Assembly: GCF_014898815.1 (NCBI RefSeq)
Contig: NW_026515454.1
Span: forward strand, 1,612,001-1,676,000
Direction: 5' to 3'
Source: Panonychus citri
Lineage: Eukaryota; Arthropoda; Arachnida; Trombidiformes; Tetranychidae
Length of the DNA stretch: 64,000 nt
Shown: positions 51,710-63,473 of the stretch, piece after piece
Numbering within the stretch: the first letter of the stretch is position 1
Layout of the letters: each line of letters starts with the position of its first letter
The notes under the pieces: generated by a model
Databases searched by the model: none
The model's input: the letters and a program-made list of their open reading frames with translations, nothing else
Told to the model about the DNA's origin: nothing
Position numbers and translations under genes: made by a program

Positions 51710-52880
51710 ATGTTCAAGGTAGATTAATGAATCAAATGAAAAGTTGAATATCAGTGAAAATGGAATCAAACAATTTCTCCTAATCATTTACTCTCATTTT
51801 TTCCTTCTTTTCCTAACAAAATTCAGTGTCTTCTCGGAATCACCCTGATAACCATGGTAACATCTTCTCCAGCCTATTATGGGTATGCACCTTCATCTAA
51901 ATACTCACCAGTGGGATCTTATCCATCAATCCCAGCACCATCATACTCTCACCATAAGCAATCATATTCAGAGCCAGCATCTTATGTAAGTTAATCTCTA
52001 CAAATTCAGATCTTCTCGTTCAGATTCAATCAGATTTCATGATGATCAGCAAAGTATTTGTTTTCAATCAACATGAAACAACAAAAGTAAACAAACAATT
52101 TAACAAATTGTTCAATGAGCCATAAGATTGAATTGATTTTGATCAAGTAAAAAACAAGAATAAGTTTTTTCTTTCACATATAAAAAACCATCAAGAATCA
52201 TCATCATCATCATCATTTCATCAGTAATTGATCAACATTAGATAACGAGAATGAACTTGAAAGTTAATTAACCGAATCAAATCTAATAATCAGTTAATTT
52301 TGCTTCTGCTTTTTTGGTTAACAAAATTAAACAGGAAAACAAAGGTTACCCTTACAGTTTTGGCTACGATATTGATGATGGTTATGGTAATAATAATCAT
52401 CGGATGGAAGAGGGTAAGAGTTAATATTTAATTATCGATACAAAATCAAAAATTAATAACAATCATTTTCTCCCGATAATCAATCAATTAGGTGATGAAT
52501 ATGGTAATAAAAAAGGTTCCTATGGTTATACTGATGCTTATGGTGTTTACCGGAAAGTTGATTATATTGCCGATGATTATGGTTTCCGAGCAACAGTGAC
52601 CACAAATGAGCCCGGAACTGCGCCAGCGGATCCAGCGGATGTTAAAATGTATGCAAAGGAACCAGTAACAGTTTCAACTCCAGAATATCATCATCCAGTA
52701 CCATCAACACCTCCACCACCACCACCGCCACCAACTCCAGCAGCCGTTTACGCAGCTCCGGCTTACCTTTCACCTTCATACACACCAAGTTATGGCTACA
52801 AACCTTATTCATCATACACCTTGACCAAACCCTCTTACTATGATGAATACAAGCAACCCTATGAGTCTCATCGTTATTAA
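51710..52880 (+). CDS. Cuticle protein with Rebers-Riddiford chitin-binding domain
   Basis: Four exons, 51710-51718, 51827-51985, 52335-52413 and 52492-52880, all GT-AG and in phase, give 636 nt (211 residues). The first coding exon holds only three codons (MFK), a usual layout for arthropod cuticle genes with the signal peptide split by an intron. After the signal peptide comes a Tyr/Ser/Pro-rich linker. The RR domain follows, with YPYSFGYDIDDGYG, GSYGYTDAYGVYRKVDYIAD and GFRATVTTNEPG; the NEPG ending is common in chelicerates. The C-terminal tail is rich in Pro, Ala and Tyr. The product is secreted and binds chitin in the exoskeleton. It is most likely expressed in moulting-linked bursts, in keeping with its TATA promoter. 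Confidence 0.93.
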
Positions 52881-55231
52881 AAACACCCTCTAGAAATCAC
52901 CCACTTCCATATATATACAGAGTCTCCCATCCTTTTTGATAAATCATCATGATCATCATGATGATCAACAATCAAAAATCACCATTGTATCAACAACAAT
53001 TATCAAACTATGCTGATTATTTTAAACATTATTTATAAACCAGAATCAAAAGAAATCAATTTATTATTATCATTTTCTAATCACAATTAGTTTTTTTTGG
53101 AGTCGTTGATGGTTTAACAATTAACTAATAACTGATAATGATTATTGTAGTATTATCTATTATCAACTTTGGTTTTGATAATCATCACCAATCAGATAAT
53201 CATTATAATCATTATTCTGATTGTCTATCAACTAATTGTTGTTTTCATTTCCATCTTGTTTAATTGTTTGTTTGTCTACTGTTGTTGTGACAATTAATTG
53301 AGTGGTGGTTGGTTAATAAGGTGCTAATAACGGTTTGTTAAATTAGTTTTATATAAGTTGATTGTAGAGTTAACAATTAGTGTATTATTAACAATCAAGT
53401 TTGCGAGAAGAAGCAAAAAAACACTTTTATCAACTCAACCATTTATGATAACTAAACCAACAAATAGAGTTACAATTAATAAATTGTTGTTACCGTTAAC
53501 AGTTTGATGATGTGTTAACTTTAAATTGAAAACAATCAACATGATAATCAAGAAAATAACAACAACAACATCAACAATTAAATGTAACAATTTTTCTTTC
53601 ACAATTAATATTGTTACACCAAATATATGAAAAGATATCACGACAATTTAGATACAATTAAAGTTAATCAGCTGATGATAATTCAAGGAGTCAACTAAAA
53701 GTCTTTACAATTTCCAAGTTAATTGTTAGACGAATATATTAATATACCATTGATAGTGATTGATTATTGATCGTATCAAATTTGAATTTAACTTTTGAAT
53801 CAACCGATTGATTTGTAATATTATTACAATCAAATGTGTAATCAAGTTTAATCATGAGATTAAAGTTAATTCAGTTTATCTGAAACTTTTTTCTTATTCT
53901 GATTTTCAATTTGTCTTGCCAAATAATCATCATCAGATCATGTAACCATCAAAATCTCAAATTGAATTGAGTGATAATTGAACCCAAATGAGAATAACCA
54001 ACAACAACAATCAACTTAAATAATATTAAATTAACTTTAAGGTACCAATTGAAACGGTAAAAATAAAGGTTATCGTGAGTAAGAGCTAAGGTGCTAAGAT
54101 GAACCTTGAGCCAACCTTGAAAATTGCCCAAAAAAACATCGATGCATGATGATTACTCATCCACCATGTTGATAACAATATGAATCAAAGTTCTGAATGA
54201 GACTTGGAATCATGAAGAGAGAGAGAAAAAAATTAGAAACTGATTTGACCTTTCAACCCGAAACACCACCAATATATCAGCATATTAACGATTTAATTTC
54301 ATCCAATTTAGATTCATCATCATCATTGAATAATAATCAGTCCATTTGATTGTCACAATCGTAGACTAAACAATTAAGATGAGAGCGAAAAAAAAAATCC
54401 TATTCATGATATTTTTTTTTCTTCTTCTTCTTCGGTGTTCAGTTGAATAAACTTTATCGTTAGAACTTTTTTTCGCCTCATCTTCACTCTTGCAACTAAT
54501 AAAAATATAATAACATTTAATAATATTAAACTTATATATTTCTACCATTTAAGAATTAATTGTAAACAATCAATACTAGTTGTTTTTTTTCAGATCATTT
54601 TCAAGGTTATAACGTTGACAGAAGATTCATCATTCAGGTATTCATATTGAGGGGTATTTCCTTGAACCGGAAACCAGAAAACCGTAGCAACCGGCAAGCA
54701 GCACCTTCATCACACTTAATCACGTTCCAAGTCACATTAAGTCAACTGGAACCCAATTAACTGATTGTTCAAATTGGCTGGATAATTATTATTACCAGGT
54801 AGCAAAGTATTATTATTATATTAGCCAAATAAGACAGTAAATCATATTAGGCAAACCAACCGGGTATAGATAATTGTTCAGTAACATTTCATTATAATGG
54901 ATAAACAATTAATAACATGGTAATTGGTTTAACATTGGATAAATTGAATGGTTACTGTTGTAGGAAAACATATTAATATATAAACTTTAATTGTTTGCTA
55001 GCAATTAGTAAAATGATTTAGTAAAACAAGAAGTGTGAACGAAATAAAACAAAAACAAATGAATAATAATTAAGCTTGAAGATGATGTTTGATGATAATC
55101 TTACAATTAGAGTTGATTGATGATTAGAATGCAGGATTAGTAGTAGTAGTTAGATGATTAGTTTTAATTGCTAGGAAGTTATTGATTTTAATTTGATTTG
55201 ATTAGTCTAATTTTTCAATCACATTGGTTGC
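52881..55231. other. Intergenic region between cuticle protein and GRXCR1-like gene
   Basis: No supported gene. A short segment at about 54590-54760 is less AT-rich, lacks the host octamer, and contains an acceptor-like TTTTTTTCAG and a donor-like CAGGTATTC; it is too weak to call as an exon. An ATG/GAT-type repeat borders the GRXCR1-like stop codon and encodes its serine tail on the minus strand. Confidence 0.4.
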
Positions 55232-58200
55232 TTATGATGAGGACGATGAAGATGAAGATGAAGATGATGAAGGTGGTAAAGGTGTAATAGGAAGCGGAAG
55301 TGATGGATTTGTATCTTTATCCATTTTTGGATTAGTTTGTGGGACATTATCATCTGTAAGTCCAGTAGTTGTTGGATCACATTTGGTACACTTGACCAGT
55401 CCAGTTGCGTTACACTGGGAGCATCTTAAGGTAATTGAATCACTGGTGAAATGATGGATTAGTGATTTTTTTGATCCATTGCAGGTATTACATGGGATGA
55501 ATCTCGCATTACCACAACATGGACACACTTGAAAATATTTGGCCGATGCTGTGGCGGGAATCCTAAAGTTGACCAGAATGTCCATTAGTTTATCCGATTC
55601 GTTAAGTTTCTCGACCAGTTCAACTCCCTTCGAGAAATTGAAATATGAATGGGATAAATTGGAAGAAAAAAACGAAGAAAAAAAATTCGAATTAGCAATT
55701 CTTTCAATTTCAATATAGAAAATTAATTGATTAGAATCATTTTCTCAATGAGACAACTTTTTAATTGTCAAACTGATCAATTTATCGATACTAATCAACC
55801 ATTTCTAATGATTAACTTATCATCATTATCATGATAACAAATGCTAATCATTTTACAATCAACTGTAAAATAAAAAACATTATCAACTTGTACTTTTAGC
55901 GTGATGTTAATCATGATTCAAATTGTTGGTTAATTCATCAACAATTTACCGTTAAATGATTTAAATTAAATCGTCCGTCATTATATTACTTATGATGATT
56001 GTGATTGAAACTTTTTTGTTCCGCCAGTAAATTGTTGCTTGTTATTTATAGTTACTCAAAATTATCATTAATTTATAATTGATGCATAAATTACAAAATA
56101 TAAATAAATAGTAACTATTACAATCAGTTAATTATGATGATGATCAATAATAATGAATTTACCTTGGTTTGTGTTATTAAAGTGGCAAAAAAAAAGAGGA
56201 GCAATTGTTGAGAGACTGAACAACAATTAAAGCTTAAGCTTCAATTGATAATTGATTGTTGATGATGATGATGTTTATTAATGGTTATTGATATTGATTG
56301 GGAATGATTAACTTTCCTTTAGATTGTTATTGTTATTGGTTAATATACTAATCAAGTAAAGTTAATTGTTGTAGAGAGAGAGAGAAATCTTTGACTAATC
56401 AACTTTTGTAAGTTAATTGTAATTGCACAGTTGATTGTTGAGAGAGAGATGAAAATAGGAGAGAAGCAAAAAATAGAGTAACTTAATGACCATTAGATGG
56501 ACATCATCATTAGTTAACGGTAATTGATTTTGAAAGAGCTTAAAGATGATGAAGATGATGAAAAGATTGTTATCATTGGCGATTTTTTCTTCCTTTTTCT
56601 ATTCTCCTTCATCGAATCTGTCAGTTCTAATCAATCTTTCAGGTCAGTTTTCTATTGATCATCAAGGCTCATCATCAATCTAATCATCATCATCATCTTA
56701 ATCATCATTAAACACCAGACAAGTTAAGATATAAATTGAACTGGCCAACGAGTTAATTGTGATCATCAGCAGAAAGAAAACTCAAGTTAACTTTTTTTTT
56801 TTGCTCTCCAATTCAATTGTGACCTCAATTAAACTTTAATTCATATCCCAACAATCAACTACACAATCAAGGCCACTAACTAACAGATTAAAGCGATGAT
56901 GATTAAGATAATTAAAGATAAAGATAATAGAGCACAATTAAAGTTAATCTTGGTTAGAGAAAGTTTCTATTTATTAAAATTCATTTAGTAGTAAATGATT
57001 AAGGTAAAAGTTTCGAGTTGTTAAAAAAAAAAGTTCTAACGGGATAAATTTAGCTTCGTATGAACAAGTGAACAATCAACTAATTATTATTACTTGGCCT
57101 TAATGATTTAATTCTTGATATGATTTATTTTTACAAAGATTTCTCATTGTGATTAACCTTTAATTGTTGTTGTTGTTGTTGTTGTTGTTGTATGAACAAT
57201 TTTTTGATTGTCTTGGATCTTGAACTTGATTTGATTTGATTTTGTTATTATATCAAAATCTCACAATTAATGGTAACAATCAGTTAATGAATCTAACTGA
57301 TTGTCAACACTGTTGTTGTTATAATTAAACAACTTCCGTGAAAAATTATTATTTTTTCACATTGACTTTTAAACTGTTAACAATTAACTTTGATTGTTGA
57401 CCATGGATTGAGATTTCAATTGAATACATTGAACCTGAAAAAAAAGTACACAACAATTTAATCATCCGGTCAGCTAACGATTAACACAACAATTTGACAA
57501 TCAACTAAACAATTGATACAAACAATTAAACAACAGTTAAAAGAAGTGAAAAAAAAAATTATCACAATTCAACCAACAATCAAATTAAATTCAATTGGTA
57601 ACAATTTAAACTTCCTTGTTATTATTATTATTATTTTCACCATCGTTACATATTAACCATTTTTAATTGTAAACAATTAATTAATAGTACTCTTTGACCT
57701 GAATGTTATCCATAAGCAATAACAATTAACTAAATCACTGCAATTGCCAAAAAAGTTAAATACAACAATTTAGATAAACATAACTACCGGCTATTGATCA
57801 ATAAACGTTTATAAATTACTATTAATATTAGTTTATAGCTGATAATTAACTGATTGTTGCTAATATTAGTATTTAACATTTTTTAATCAAAACAACATTT
57901 AATTGCTTGTAAAGTTTTAATCATGTTTACTGATTGTAATTGGTAAATGAGTGAATATAAATTATATAAGTGTAATAATAAATTGGAAAACTTGACCAAT
58001 TGGAATTGAATTTTTTTTTTCGCTAAATTGTTGATAACAATTAAAATAAATTCTCATACTTACTCCTAAGTATTTACCCTCAACAAAGAGTGAAGGTATT
58101 CTTAATTGTCCCAATCTCTCAATTAGTTCATCTCGAAAATCACCATTAAGGTAGACATCTCGTTCTTCGTACATAATCAAGTTCGAGAATAAAATTTTTC

Positions 58201-59160
58201 TCATAGTTCGACAATTATCGAATGTACTTCGAACAATTCCCAAAGTCGTCGAATAGAGGACACATTTGTTTCTCTCTTCTTTCAGATAGTTTCGAGTTTT
58301 GTTATCCTAGAATTGAAGAAGATGAAAAAAGATCGTTAGAACAACAAGTTCGAAGGTAAAAAAGACAATTCGAAACAAAAAAAAATCGAATTCACTAACT
58401 AGAACTATCACCAAAGTGACTTCTCGAATTCTCAGCTAAATTTAAATTCAGACAATTAGATTAATTCTAATTGTATCTTCATCATCACCATGAGAAAGTT
58501 AATTGTTAACTGATCTGTTATAATGCAACGTAATTAAATTAAGCTTAATTGTAGTCAATGTTTGATATGAACAGAAAAAATTAACAATAACAAAGTTTAA
58601 TTGTCAATTAACTAATGATCTAACTTTTTAAGTTAGTGAAAACTTTTTTGCTCCTCATTAATTGTTACTGTTGTTGCTTAACAATTAACTAATTATCCTA
58701 AATATTGACCTTTCTTTTCGTTACAATCAGTAAATTGTATCACTAGTGTTTAAGATAATCTGAGAAAATGATTAGTAACTTTCACACAATTAAAAAAAAA
58801 AGTTCTTAAAATAAACTAACAATCAGATAAAAACACTAATCAGTTACCTTGAAAAATGATTAACAAATTAATCTTTGGCTAATTGTGTGATAATTAATTG
58901 TTATATCCTTAACAATATCAACTGATTAAATATAAATTCATTGAATTAACTTAAATTTACTTTTGCTTGGTTGATCTAAATCATTACCATTGTCACCTTT
59001 ACACAATTTGAATGGTTAATTGTTAACCTTGGTAAACAATTAACAAGGTAAAACAAGAAAATTAAGAAATAACAATCAATTCTCAATTAAGTGGAAAAGA
59101 TTAACTTACTTGATTAGTGATAATCTCATAAGTAGTAATAAACTGCTGGCTTTGGCTCAT
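55232..59160 (-). CDS. GRXCR1: GRXCR1-like glutaredoxin-domain, cysteine-rich protein
   Basis: Three exons, 59160-59110, 58306-58064 and 55627-55232, GT-AG and phase 0 throughout, give 690 nt (229 residues). A short N-terminus (MSQSQQFITTYEIITNQ) leads into a glutaredoxin-like fold: CVLYSTTLGIVRSTFDNC, the beta strand and helix around YEERDVYLNGDF, then RIPSLFVEGKYLGG and LNESDKL. The C-terminal zinc-binding repeats are CPCCG, CNTCNG, CSQCNATG and CTKC. This is the architecture of GRXCR1, which in vertebrates organises actin in sensory-cell stereocilia; arthropod homologues are uncharacterised. The protein ends in a serine run encoded by a TCA/TCT microsatellite. Intron 2 is about 2.4 kb, without a visible gene. 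The first exon is inferred from phase and position. Its start codon lies inside an inverted repeat next to the viral element, so an alternative upstream start displaced by the insertion is possible. Confidence 0.82.
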
Positions 59161-59184
59161 TTCATGAGCCAAAGCTCAGCAGTT
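59141..59184. repeat. Inverted repeat (hairpin) covering the GRXCR1-like start codon at the viral-element junction
   Basis: The arms at 59141-59160 and 59164-59184 are complementary over 20 bases with one extra base in the right arm, and the loop is TTC. The left arm, read on the minus strand, is the first 20 nt of the GRXCR1-like coding sequence including its ATG. The right arm lies in what would be its 5' UTR. Confidence 0.85.
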
Positions 59185-59187
59185 GTC

Positions 59188-59193
59188 TTTATT
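59188..59193 (-). terminator. AATAAA polyadenylation signal at the end of the viral gene block
   Basis: The hexamer on the minus strand is 23 bp after the protease stop codon and directly before the inverted repeat at the host junction. Confidence 0.5.
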
Positions 59194-59215
59194 CATTTAA
59201 AATTGGTTATACATT

Positions 59216-59661
59216 TTAATAATCATCTTCATTAAGAATTTTAGTCAAAATATTTTTCAATATTTTTTCATTCATTGAATGTTTACAAATTTTAAACAAT
59301 GAAAAAAATTTTCTAATTCTATTAACCAAGATTACGAATAAGACACAAAAATAACCACACGCTGTAGAATCATTTCCTTGATATTTCATGGATGAATGGC
59401 TGTATCCATTTGGTGCATTACGTTCTATAAATGTCAAAATCAAACCATCAGGCTGACGTCCAAATGAATCAAAATATAAAGCACGACCATAGTTATTGAA
59501 ATGTACAGCAACCCAATGTGATCCTTCTTTATAGCTTTCATCTAAGTTTATTACATAAGCTTTAGGTTTTATGGTAAGATGTGGTAAACGATCAATTGGG
59601 TAAACACCACCAAACCATTTATATTTTTCAAAGCATTGTTAATATCTATGCTCGTAAGCAT
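59216..59661 (-). pseudogene. Adenain-like cysteine protease of the viral element, frame-broken
   Basis: The start ATG at 59661 follows the capsid stop after one base. In order the sequence shows GVYPIDRLP, the catalytic histidine in GSHWVAVHF (codon at 59516-59518), the acidic residue in YFDSFG (59468-59470), and the catalytic cysteine in STACGYFCV (59357-59359) preceded by a YQGND segment. This is the His-Asp-Cys order of adenovirus protease and Ulp1-like enzymes. Such proteases mature virion proteins in Polinton-type elements. The frame breaks twice, near 59630-59640 and 59430-59450, so no full-length product is encoded as sequenced. The catalytic residues themselves are intact, pointing to a recent loss or to sequence errors. 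Confidence 0.75.
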
Positions 59662-59662
59662 T

Positions 59663-60898
59663 TTAGTAATCTATTGTTACTTGTCTATCTTTGTCTATCG
59701 TTATTAGATTATCATATTGTCCAAAAATAATGGCTTTGACAGACTTATCTAATGTTTTAGAAAATCTTATTTCTAATCTAACCTTTCCTCTTTTAATTAA
59801 AGATAATACACCAGTCTCTGCTCCTAAGTCACCACCTATATCGAAAGCAAATAGAACAGTACTTTTCAAATATTTTTCATAGTCTAATTTCATTTGAGGA
59901 ACTCCATCATCTTGACCAAGAACACGGTATAGATCAACGAATTCTCTGACCGCATTATCTTGTTCAAAATTAGGTGTATATGGGATACTTGGATATAATA
60001 CACCATCAATATTTAAACAGATATGATTAATATTGAAATGGTCAAATTTCCAAGGATCTTTTTGAATATCACCACTCAAACTTTTATCATCGACGAATCC
60101 AATGATGATCCGTTTTGGTAATTGTCCAATGAAAATATTCTCAATTGTTACATTAGAAACTCCTTTGGAAATTGTTAATCCTTTTGTATCAGATCTAGTT
60201 ACAAAATATTTAGCCGGAAATGATTCTAAAGTTTTCGCAATTGAAACTTGGACATCAGGATATAGTTTAACCCGTCTCAATATCAGAGAAAAGGCGTTAA
60301 TTTTAACAGAATAATTTGTATCAGTAATTGAAATTAAAGGAAAACTTGAGGTGCTTCTAGTGAACTTAAATATGATGGGTACACCATTCAATAGAAGTTT
60401 GTCTTGTGTACACATAGGCACATTTAATCTAAAGTATAGTTCATAAGTTTTATTAGGTTGAACGTTTGTTTCCTTATTGATAACACCTTTTTCGGCTTCA
60501 CAAGGATGACGGTATAATAAATTTTCAAGATAAGCTTGATAATGATACATATTATTTGCTAAGGAAGTATTGACAGTTCCTAGAATAAGATCAACTTGTT
60601 CAAATAGCGCGTTACCAAAGTTATTCACAAGTTTAACTGTATTTTCTTTGTCCACTATTTGACCTTTATCATTCAAAATATTCAAATTAATATGAACCAT
60701 TGTAGCACTTAAGTCAGTGAAATCTTCAGATGCAGGAATATTAAGCTCATAAGTCTTTCCGTTTTCTAAACTAGCAGCTGGTCTATAGTCAACTTCATAG
60801 TATGTATCAATGGCGACTTGGTGGGGAACAACGAATATAGAAAGTTCACTTTTACTTGCAGGCATTGATGATTGATGTAGATACTCCATATTAGTCAA
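59663..60898 (-). CDS. Major capsid protein candidate, F54H12.2-like family
   Basis: An intact frame of 411 residues. It is rich in beta-strand-like alternation with few cysteines and no signal or membrane segment. The N-terminus has IFVVPHQVAIDTYYEVDYRP; the middle has YHYQAYLENLLYRHPCEAE and TYELYFRLNVPM; the C-terminal part has INHICLNIDGVLYPSIPY and VLFAFDIGGDLGAETG. I recognise this as the F54H12.2-like family, found across invertebrate genomes beside transposon-type integrases. Its place between virion and protease genes makes a double jelly-roll capsid protein the best inference, although 411 residues is short for that fold. The start at 60898 overlaps the preceding gene by 8 nt; a second Met three codons later is possible. 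Confidence 0.75.
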   Translation of the reverse strand: MTNMEYLHQSSMPASKSELSIFVVPHQVAIDTYYEVDYRPAASLENGKTYELNIPASEDFTDLSATMVHINLNILNDKGQIVDKENTVKLVNNFGNALFEQVDLILGTVNTSLANNMYHYQAYLENLLYRHPCEAEKGVINKETNVQPNKTYELYFRLNVPMCTQDKLLLNGVPIIFKFTRSTSSFPLISITDTNYSVKINAFSLILRRVKLYPDVQVSIAKTLESFPAKYFVTRSDTKGLTISKGVSNVTIENIFIGQLPKRIIIGFVDDKSLSGDIQKDPWKFDHFNINHICLNIDGVLYPSIPYTPNFEQDNAVREFVDLYRVLGQDDGVPQMKLDYEKYLKSTVLFAFDIGGDLGAETGVLSLIKRGKVRLEIRFSKTLDKSVKAIIFGQYDNLITIDKDRQVTIDY

Positions 60899-61301
60899 AA
60901 ATATCTTTTTTATTTACTTTTCTTTTCTTACTTCTATTTTTCTTATATGTTTTTTTACGTTTAACACCAGAGCCTTTTTGCTCTATATAATCAGATGTTT
61001 TAGATAATGATTCTTTAGCAGCTTCCTTTAAACCTTGTTTAGCCCTTGTTATTAAAACTTGTTTGATATTTCTTTTCTTATCTAAGATATCTTGTCCCAC
61101 ATTTACTCCAGTTTTTAGTGCATGTTTACCAAACATTTTGAGAATCGGTATTCCAAATCTTCTGATTAAAGTACCAATACCATAACCTCTTTGATATGGA
61201 AAACCTCTATAGACACTGATATCCGAAAACCCTGAACCAGCTTGAGTTTTATAAAAGTGAGTGAAATTAGAATCACAAGAACAATAAACTTTTCTTTGCA
61301 T
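60891..61301 (-). CDS. Small basic virion-type protein of the viral element
   Basis: An intact frame of 136 residues. It has a Gly/Ser-rich N-terminal segment (AGSGFSDISVYRGFPYQRG), an amphipathic or hydrophobic stretch (TLIRRFGIPILKMFGKHAL), and a very basic C-terminus of Lys/Arg clusters. Gly-Ser-Gly sites at AGSGF and KGSGV resemble adenain-type cleavage points. The layout recalls the core or membrane-active proteins of adenovirus-like virions (DNA-binding or cement proteins), but no sequence homologue is recognised. It overlaps the downstream capsid gene by 8 nt, which suggests coordinated expression. Confidence 0.6.
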   Translation of the reverse strand: MQRKVYCSCDSNFTHFYKTQAGSGFSDISVYRGFPYQRGYGIGTLIRRFGIPILKMFGKHALKTGVNVGQDILDKKRNIKQVLITRAKQGLKEAAKESLSKTSDYIEQKGSGVKRKKTYKKNRSKKRKVNKKDIFD

Positions 61302-61357
61302 TTTATCTTTATTTCATTTCAATAGCTAATTAGTATTACAGTTTTTCTTATATAGTT

Positions 61358-63473
61358 TCAAACTCTTTTCAAATGTAAACCAATAAGAACTCGGCCTGAT
61401 GCGAATTTTATTTGATTACCCATCTCATCAGTTAGTAAAAAATTTATATCATCGATACGGTTAGTTCTTAGTGGATAATAAAATGGCTTCAGAAATCTCT
61501 CATGAACAATTTCTGATTTATCACCTCGTTTTAATGGAAGAACTCTCAGAACACGTGCAGATTTATTTCCAACAAAATGTTCAGCTACAATGTCTGAATG
61601 AATAAACATTAAATGAGAACGCAAATTAAGGTTGCAATTATTCACCCCAGTGAAGGATTTAGCTCCATTGTTGAAAGATTGAAGCATTTGCAAATACGAA
61701 TTAGAATCAAATCCTAGAGCAGAAATGAAATTTATATCTGGAAAATAGGGAACAAATATATTTCCTTCATGCACTCCTGGGAAAATGATTATTTTACCAT
61801 CATTATAGGAGATACCGGGAACTGATTCTATATCAGTGGGTTTCTCAATATTTTTACCCTTACTTTTACTGATAATACCAAGTTCGGATAATCGCAGTAA
61901 AAGAATCTTCCCCTGTTGTTCAACTCTAGATTTTTCTTCTTCCAAAGATCTTTTAACTCGTTCTGTTTCATTCAGAATTTGTTCGATGTTTTTAGTTTTA
62001 TTCTCTAACTCGAATAGCAACTCGGATTTTTTTCCTTTCAGTTCATTATTTTCAATTTTTAATTGATCAAGAGTATCATTGTTAGCAATATTCATTTTGT
62101 TAAGATTATCTCTTTCTTCTTGTAGAATTATAAGCTTTTCTTTAATTTCTTTGATCTCTTTGTCTCGTTGCTCTATCAATGTATTGAATTTAGTATTTAA
62201 AAGTGTAATATTATCATTACATTTGTTGAGCTCAGCAACCTTACTAGATATTACATCTATTGATTGATTATTTTCCATCTCATAGTTTTTTTGACTCTCA
62301 TTCTGGACTTTTTTAAGCTCAGTTATTTGTTTGTTCAAATTTTCAATTTCTTCTTCGTATTTTCTCTTCATTTCTCTTTTATTGTTTCTGCTAAAACGCT
62401 TCGTGTTGTCTCTTATTTTCCTCAAGCTTAAGTATATTTTCTGTCTTTCTTCTGAATCATTGATATGTTTTCTGAAAATTCCTGCATATCTCTTTCATGT
62501 TTAGCTATTTGAATATTAAGATTGTGATTGAGTTCTTTTCTAATCTAATCTCTTTCCGTATATTTTCGATAGTTTCTTCATGACGTTGAATGTGACCTCT
62601 TAATGTTTGAATGGTATTGTCTTTGAGTCTTGTGATACTTTCGATTTCTGAATTTTTCTCATTATTGAATGAAGCTTTTTTCCCGATTTGATCTTGTAAA
62701 TCATGAACTTGTTGAACAAATTGCTTGAGTGATGCTTGTAATTTATCGATTTGCTGTTGTTGTTCAATAGTCTGTTTTTCATACTTGTCCATTTCATTGT
62801 ATAAACTTTGTAAATCGATTTTATCTTTGAATTTTTCTCTCAAAGTTTTGAAAATATTTCTTCTTTCGTTGTCTGACAATTCTCTAAGTTTTTTAGCATC
62901 CCATTCAGCTACGAAGGTGTTAATATCTACATTTGGTTGAGTTTCAGGTGACCAAATAGTTTCAAATGTATTAACAGAAGATTGATTTTGCAAATTTTCA
63001 GAATTCGTTTCTGAGTTACTTTTTTCATTAGGCTCGTTTACATTGGATTTATTATCACCAATCTGTTTATTATCAAGAGTTTGCTCAACTGATCTTTTAC
63101 TTCGTTTATTGCTTGTATTATCGTTATATAAATCGAGGAGAGCTCTATTTATTTTCTCGATAATTTTATGTGTATCGTCTGTTTCCTCTAAATCGATATC
63201 GGTTATCATTTTTCCAGTAACAGAATTGTTAGATAGCAGTTGAACTTCTAGTTTAAATGACGATGGTCTAACATCAACAGGATAAAATATTTCTTGTACC
63301 CCAACTACCCAGTCACCATCTAACTTCAATGAATATGGTAGTTTATTCGAGAATTTACTAAGGGTATTTTCTGGAAAATGGTCCAGTGAATCATTAGAAA
63401 CCACTTCTACAAAATGTTCTTCAGATTGATTCCACATCTTTAACCCAGCTGTTAAATTTATCAGGGTATCCAA
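61358..63473 (-). pseudogene. Capsid-associated protein split by a long coiled coil, frame-broken
   Basis: Two open frames, 63473-62505 and 62425-61358, look like one gene. The N-terminal region (FVEVVSNDSLDHFPENTL, then LDGDWVVGVQEIFYP) and the C-terminal region (LMFIHSDIVAEHFVGNKSAR, then RIDDINFLLTDEMG) are the two conserved ends of a protein that accompanies F54H12.2-like genes. It is probably a minor capsid or penton-type protein. Between them lies an exceptionally long, charged coiled coil. Two frame changes lie close together in 62400-62530, each as if one base were missing, with coiled-coil character continuing through all three frames. The start may be the Met at 63437, which removes most of the overlap with the integrase gene. 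Confidence 0.65.

Noticed and set aside
7613..57190. Short tandem arrays considered as CRISPR-like or satellite arrays
   Set aside because: All are simple di- or trinucleotide microsatellites (ATC, GTT, CT) without spacers.
59141..59184. Reading the hairpin as the terminal inverted repeat or a terminator of the viral element
   Set aside because: One arm is in frame with a splice-consistent first exon of the GRXCR1-like gene, and a terminal repeat would need its partner at the far end of the element, outside the window.
62725..63243. Plus-strand frames within the viral element
   Set aside because: Antisense shadows of the coiled-coil protein.
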